A DNA stretch of 64,000 bases, from contig JAFWVX010000035.1 of assembly GCA_017523785.1 (NCBI GenBank), positions 1-64,000 of the forward strand, read 5' to 3'. Positions 60,430-64,000 of the stretch are shown in pieces. The stretch is from Lachnospiraceae bacterium (lineage in GTDB: Bacteria > Bacillota > Clostridia > Lachnospirales > Lachnospiraceae). A program made the position numbers and the translations under genes. A model generated the notes under the pieces. It was not told the origin of the DNA. It saw nothing but the letters and a program-made list of their open reading frames with translations, and searched no databases. Numbering within the stretch: the first letter of the stretch is position 1; each line of letters begins with the position of its first letter.

Positions 60430-61772
60430 GCAAAAAAATGGATATAGTAAATGGTCCGATAATACAAAATATTATCTTTTTTGCCATACCAATTTTCCTC
60501 ACAAGTTCACTGCAACAACTTTTTAATGCTGCGGACATAATTGTCTGTGGTAAGTTCGTAGGTAGTGTCGCACTTGCAGCAGTAGGTGCCAATACTCAGA
60601 TAATAAATCTATTCATCAACTCATTTACAGGGCTTGCCATCGGTGCAAATGTTATGATTGCAAATTACATCGGTGCAGGCAAAACTCAAAAAATCCACAA
60701 TGTCGTTCACACCTCTATGACATTTGCATATATTTTTGGAATAATACTTATGATAGTTGGTCTTTTATTTTCAAGAAATGTTTTAGTCTTTCTCGGTACA
60801 CCTGAGGAAATACTTAGACCTGCGACTACATATCTACAGATAATTTTTATGGCGATTCCATTTATAGTTGTCTACAATTTCGGAGCAGCGATACTTAGAA
60901 GTATTGGCGATACGAAGAGACCACTTATAGTTTTAACTGCAACAGGTATTTTGAATGTCATATTGAATGTCATTTTCGTAGTATTTTTTGAACTTGGTGT
61001 CACAGGAGTTGCGATAGCCACAGCAATTTCAAATGTTGTAAATGCAATAGTTGTAACTTACCTTTTGATAAAAGAGAATAGCGAAGTTAAATATAATATA
61101 AAAGAATGGATAATTGTTCCAGACTCATTATTTAAAATAATGAGAATAGGAGTGCCAAGTGCGATATCAGGAATGGTATTTTCAACTTCCAATCTCTGTG
61201 TGCAGTCAGCCATCAATTCACTCGGAACAAAAACCATAGCAGCCAATACTGCAGCACTAAATATTGAATCATTTACATACTATATTACAACTTCCTTTAG
61301 CCAAGCCTGCCTAACCATACTCAGTCAAAACTATGGTGCGGAAAAGTTTGATAGATGTAAAAAGATTGTCAAGGCATGCATACTTATCGCGATGCTTTTT
61401 GTAGGAATAATAATTCTTATAATAAAACTCTTTACAAATCAATTCTTGCTGATATTTACAAATGACACAGAGGTAATTAATATCGCAGTGACAAGACTTA
61501 GCATCGTTACTGCACTATCATTTATACAACCAATCTATGAGATATATGGTTCGGCACTCAGAGTTTTAAGGCATCCATATATTCAGACTGTCGCAGTAAT
61601 TTTTGGAATAATCATTTTCAGAGTTATTTGGGTTTTCACAGTATTCCCAATATACCCAAGTTATGTGACAATCTGTGCAGTTTACCCAATCTCTTGGTCA
61701 ATTCTTATAGTATTTATGTTTACCGCATATATGCTGATTGGGAGGAAAATGCTTAAGACAGGAGTTGTGTAA
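60414..61772 (+). CDS. MATE-family efflux transporter
   Basis: 452 residues with 12 predicted helices. Family pattern: MDIVNGPIIQNIIFFAIPIFLTSSLQQLFNAADIIVCGKFVG (in parts), INLFINSFTGLAIGANVMIANYIGAGK, and ILRSIGDTKRPL. It exports drugs or metabolites in exchange for Na+ or H+. The ATG at 60414 with AAAGGA upstream overlaps the preceding gene by 16 bases; a second ATG at 60438 is possible. Confidence 0.92.
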   Translation: MVRALSKKMDIVNGPIIQNIIFFAIPIFLTSSLQQLFNAADIIVCGKFVGSVALAAVGANTQIINLFINSFTGLAIGANVMIANYIGAGKTQKIHNVVHTSMTFAYIFGIILMIVGLLFSRNVLVFLGTPEEILRPATTYLQIIFMAIPFIVVYNFGAAILRSIGDTKRPLIVLTATGILNVILNVIFVVFFELGVTGVAIATAISNVVNAIVVTYLLIKENSEVKYNIKEWIIVPDSLFKIMRIGVPSAISGMVFSTSNLCVQSAINSLGTKTIAANTAALNIESFTYYITTSFSQACLTILSQNYGAEKFDRCKKIVKACILIAMLFVGIIILIIKLFTNQFLLIFTNDTEVINIAVTRLSIVTALSFIQPIYEIYGSALRVLRHPYIQTVAVIFGIIIFRVIWVFTVFPIYPSYVTICAVYPISWSILIVFMFTAYMLIGRKMLKTGVV

Positions 61773-61790
61773 TATATTTTTAAGTTAGAA

Positions 61791-63653
61791 ATGAGTAAAC
61801 TATTTAAAAAGATAACATCAATCGCGCTGATACTAGTATCGGTAATCATTTGTAGTGTGAGTACTATCGCAAATGATAATACTGGCAAGAAATTATATCT
61901 TATAAAGAATCCTGAAAATGGTGTGCTTAGAGTTGTAGATGACAATGGTAAAACTTTAGTAAAAACAGAGACGGGTTTAAGAAATGAGGATTTTGACGAG
62001 CGGGAAAGGCAAGAGAATATACATATAAGAAATATTGATGGTTATAATGTAATAGTTAAAGAAACTGATGTAAACAAAATGGGACATGAATTTGAGATGT
62101 ATGATAGCGATGGTAATTTTATATCATATATTGATAATATATTTAGTCCCAAAAAATTTAGTAATGGAAAACTTATATATACTACAAATTCAAAAACATT
62201 TGAGTACGACATAAACAAGAAGTCAAGCAAAATATATGAAGGAACAATTGATAGTCCTCTTGATAACATAAGTCAGTATAATAGTTTACTGCCAAGCAGA
62301 AACAAAACTACTACAGAAGAAATTAATACTGAAAATATTTCTATTTTGAAAAATTTAGATGGAAGTCTTACTTTAATTTCAAAAAAATATGGTTTCGTAA
62401 TGGATGGGGTTAAAGAATATAGAGAGTATGAAAATTGCATAAATGTTAAAGTATATGAAATTACATCAAAGAACTTTATAAGTTATGTTGATGCTGATGG
62501 TAGACTTATAGCAGAAGTGCATAAGAGTTTTGATTTTAATCCTAACGATTATCCTAACAAAAAACTATATTTTATAGATGACAAGTATATAGTTGTATCA
62601 ACTGATGGGAAAGATGAAGATTCATATTTGCTTAAGTATTCCGATGAACCTATTGTGATAGAGGATGTTTACGATGATTATGATGAAAGGGTATGGAAAG
62701 AATGGCGAATAGTAGTTTTTGGAGAAGTATTACTTAAAGAGAAAGATACAGTTAATTATAAAGTAAGAGATATAGATGGCACAAAATATCTACTATTGTA
62801 TGGAAAAGAAAAGAAGGCATATAGCACGGATGGCACTTTGCTTAATAATATTTTATTTAACTATAATTACACACTCATAAAAAAAGGTGGCAAGTGCTAT
62901 TTATATAATGCTAAAAACGAACTTATTAAAGATGACATAGATACTTTCGCACTGATTGATATAAAAGCAGAGCGAGAATATACTGAATTATCGCATAGTA
63001 TAATAGTAAAGGTAAAGGACAAATTTCAAATTATAAATCAAGATGGTTCGGTTTTTGTTTCAAATCTTGATGAAAACATAGTTAACAAAGGTGTAAAATA
63101 TGATAGTTATGTAAAGAAAAAAGAACAGTTTATAACGGCAAAGTCTGATGGGAAAATAAATCTATATGATAGAGATGGAAAGATAATTCTGTCAAATCTT
63201 GACAATCATAATGTAATAAGGTCAGGTAATTACTTTGTTACACTTGTTGATGGGAAGAACTATATTTATAATGTAAATGGGGATAAGATGTTAGAAATGA
63301 TCAATGGAAATGAATATAGCTATGACATATTAGATATTTATGGCAGAGCATACAGAATTGTCACAAATGAAAATGGAGAAGTATACGGATACTATAGTGA
63401 CTTTTCTAAAAAAGTTAATACTAAATATTGTTGCTTTTGTGACATAAATGGAGATTTATGTGTAGAGCAAAACGGCATTTATAATTTATATGATATAAAC
63501 AATAATATCCTACTTAAGGACTATAAGTTTTTGATGAGATATGACGATAAATATCTTATATATCAAAAAGGATTTAATTATGGTCTTATAGATAGAGATG
63601 GAAATGTAAAATTCAAATTTTCTATTTTTGATAGCGCGAGTGATGATGAGTAA
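61791..63653 (+). CDS. Secreted WG/KWG-like repeat protein
   Basis: 620 residues; signal peptide (FKKITSIALILVSVIICSVSTIA). The rest is a series of beta-type units with a recurring pattern of hydrophobic strand, then x-DxDGxx, for example LRVVDDNGKTLVK, NLYDRDGKIILSNLD, YIYNVNGDKMLEMI, YLIYQKGFNYGLIDRDGNVKFKF, as in WG/KWG beta-strand repeats. It is probably exported; the function of such proteins is not known. No good ribosome site. Confidence 0.75.
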   Translation: MSKLFKKITSIALILVSVIICSVSTIANDNTGKKLYLIKNPENGVLRVVDDNGKTLVKTETGLRNEDFDERERQENIHIRNIDGYNVIVKETDVNKMGHEFEMYDSDGNFISYIDNIFSPKKFSNGKLIYTTNSKTFEYDINKKSSKIYEGTIDSPLDNISQYNSLLPSRNKTTTEEINTENISILKNLDGSLTLISKKYGFVMDGVKEYREYENCINVKVYEITSKNFISYVDADGRLIAEVHKSFDFNPNDYPNKKLYFIDDKYIVVSTDGKDEDSYLLKYSDEPIVIEDVYDDYDERVWKEWRIVVFGEVLLKEKDTVNYKVRDIDGTKYLLLYGKEKKAYSTDGTLLNNILFNYNYTLIKKGGKCYLYNAKNELIKDDIDTFALIDIKAEREYTELSHSIIVKVKDKFQIINQDGSVFVSNLDENIVNKGVKYDSYVKKKEQFITAKSDGKINLYDRDGKIILSNLDNHNVIRSGNYFVTLVDGKNYIYNVNGDKMLEMINGNEYSYDILDIYGRAYRIVTNENGEVYGYYSDFSKKVNTKYCCFCDINGDLCVEQNGIYNLYDINNNILLKDYKFLMRYDDKYLIYQKGFNYGLIDRDGNVKFKFSIFDSASDDE

Positions 63654-64000
63654 AATTCAAAAGAGTATAATTCTGTTTATGGCAATCATTGTTTTATCAA
63701 CAATGAATTCTTTTAATTCGTATTGTTATAGTAGTGCGGAGGCAGTACTGGATGCATATAATGTAGTGAGCAATGAACAAAAAGAATTATTATATAAGAA
63801 TTTGAAGCAAATCATAGAAGAAGAATGGGCGGCATGCATAAAGGATCACTTTGAGAGTGAGAAACGCATAAGTATTCTAAAGAATTCAAAATATGAAAAT
63901 GGCAAGCTTGTTTCAAAAAACTATAACTATCATATTGGAAAGGTGGCGACACCAAGTACTATACCTGCATTTGTATATTGCCTTGATATTGAGTGCGATA
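63643..64000 (+). CDS. Secreted protein, N-terminal part (runs off window)
   Basis: ATG ATG at 63643-63648 overlaps the previous stop by about 10 bases. The first 119 residues are visible: signal peptide (KSIILFMAIIVLSTMNSFNSYCYS), then SAEAVLDAYNVVSNEQKELLYKNLKQIIEEEW and SKYENGKLVSKNYNYHIGKVATPSTIPAF. Not recognised. It is probably a partner of the preceding WG-repeat protein. Confidence 0.65.
   Translation, partial: MMSKIQKSIILFMAIIVLSTMNSFNSYCYSSAEAVLDAYNVVSNEQKELLYKNLKQIIEEEWAACIKDHFESEKRISILKNSKYENGKLVSKNYNYHIGKVATPSTIPAFVYCLDIECD

Overview
The window looks like chromosome from an anaerobic, AT-rich member of the Clostridia (Firmicutes). Supporting features are a single-chain pyruvate:ferredoxin oxidoreductase, a desulfoferrodoxin-type superoxide reductase, HemZ-like and PlsY proteins, a c-di-AMP receptor of the DarA type, a CIRCE heat-shock operator, and strong AGGAGG-type ribosome sites. 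Promoters are classical TTGACA-17-TATAAT. Many lipoproteins and choline-binding-like (cell-wall-binding) repeats point to a monoderm envelope. I do not claim a genus.

Layout. 1-376: 3' end of an HNH nuclease gene. 576-3361: orphan HipB-like regulator, sirtuin, tandem GNAT protein. 3506-7066: pyruvate:ferredoxin oxidoreductase. 7135-14461: envelope polysaccharide genes (HAD phosphatase, four-domain glycosyltransferase, and GDP-heptose genes hddC, gmhB and gmhA with bioY embedded). 14462-15956: cell-wall-binding protein and HdeD-like membrane protein. 15957-23366: a very AT-rich accessory island with a metallopeptidase-like protein, two adjacent DUF262 (GmrSD-type) proteins, one of them frameshifted, and an unrecognised protein. 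23710-32407: an operon-like run of lipoproteins, a FecCD-type ABC importer, flavinylation-motif proteins, a rhodanese-like lipoprotein and a THEP1-type NTPase. This is the best candidate here for an undescribed functional system. 32467-44163: hemZ, class II aldolase, plsY, rfbH, a glycosyltransferase, a cation/proton antiporter, a barnase/barstar pair, a compact MetK-like protein, galM and galK. 44231-54474: superoxide reductase, a sigma-70 paralogue, a broken surface protein, dnaJ under its own CIRCE, a c-di-AMP receptor, a TlpA-like lipoprotein, a symporter and brnQ. 54715-59454: the mglBAC galactose importer plus an extra binding lipoprotein. 59529-64000: tRNA-Cys, tRNA-Glu, a small membrane peptide, a HypE-like protein, a MATE transporter and WG-repeat-like secreted proteins.

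The galactose genes fit together: mglBAC imports the sugar, galM interconverts anomers, galK phosphorylates it, and aldolase and pyruvate:ferredoxin oxidoreductase act downstream. galT and galE are not in the window.

The most striking feature at the DNA level is a dispersed family of about 19 palindromic elements of 24 bases. They lie between genes and also inside genes. Because 24 bases is eight codons, copies are read through in frame in hemZ and in the HypE-like gene. A 23-base copy in the surface protein gene at 45820 shifts its reading frame. The stems vary with compensating base changes, which suggests selection on a hairpin. Three genes are also broken by single events (two at homopolymers, one by an in-frame TGA), so phase variation, decay and sequencing error all need to be weighed.
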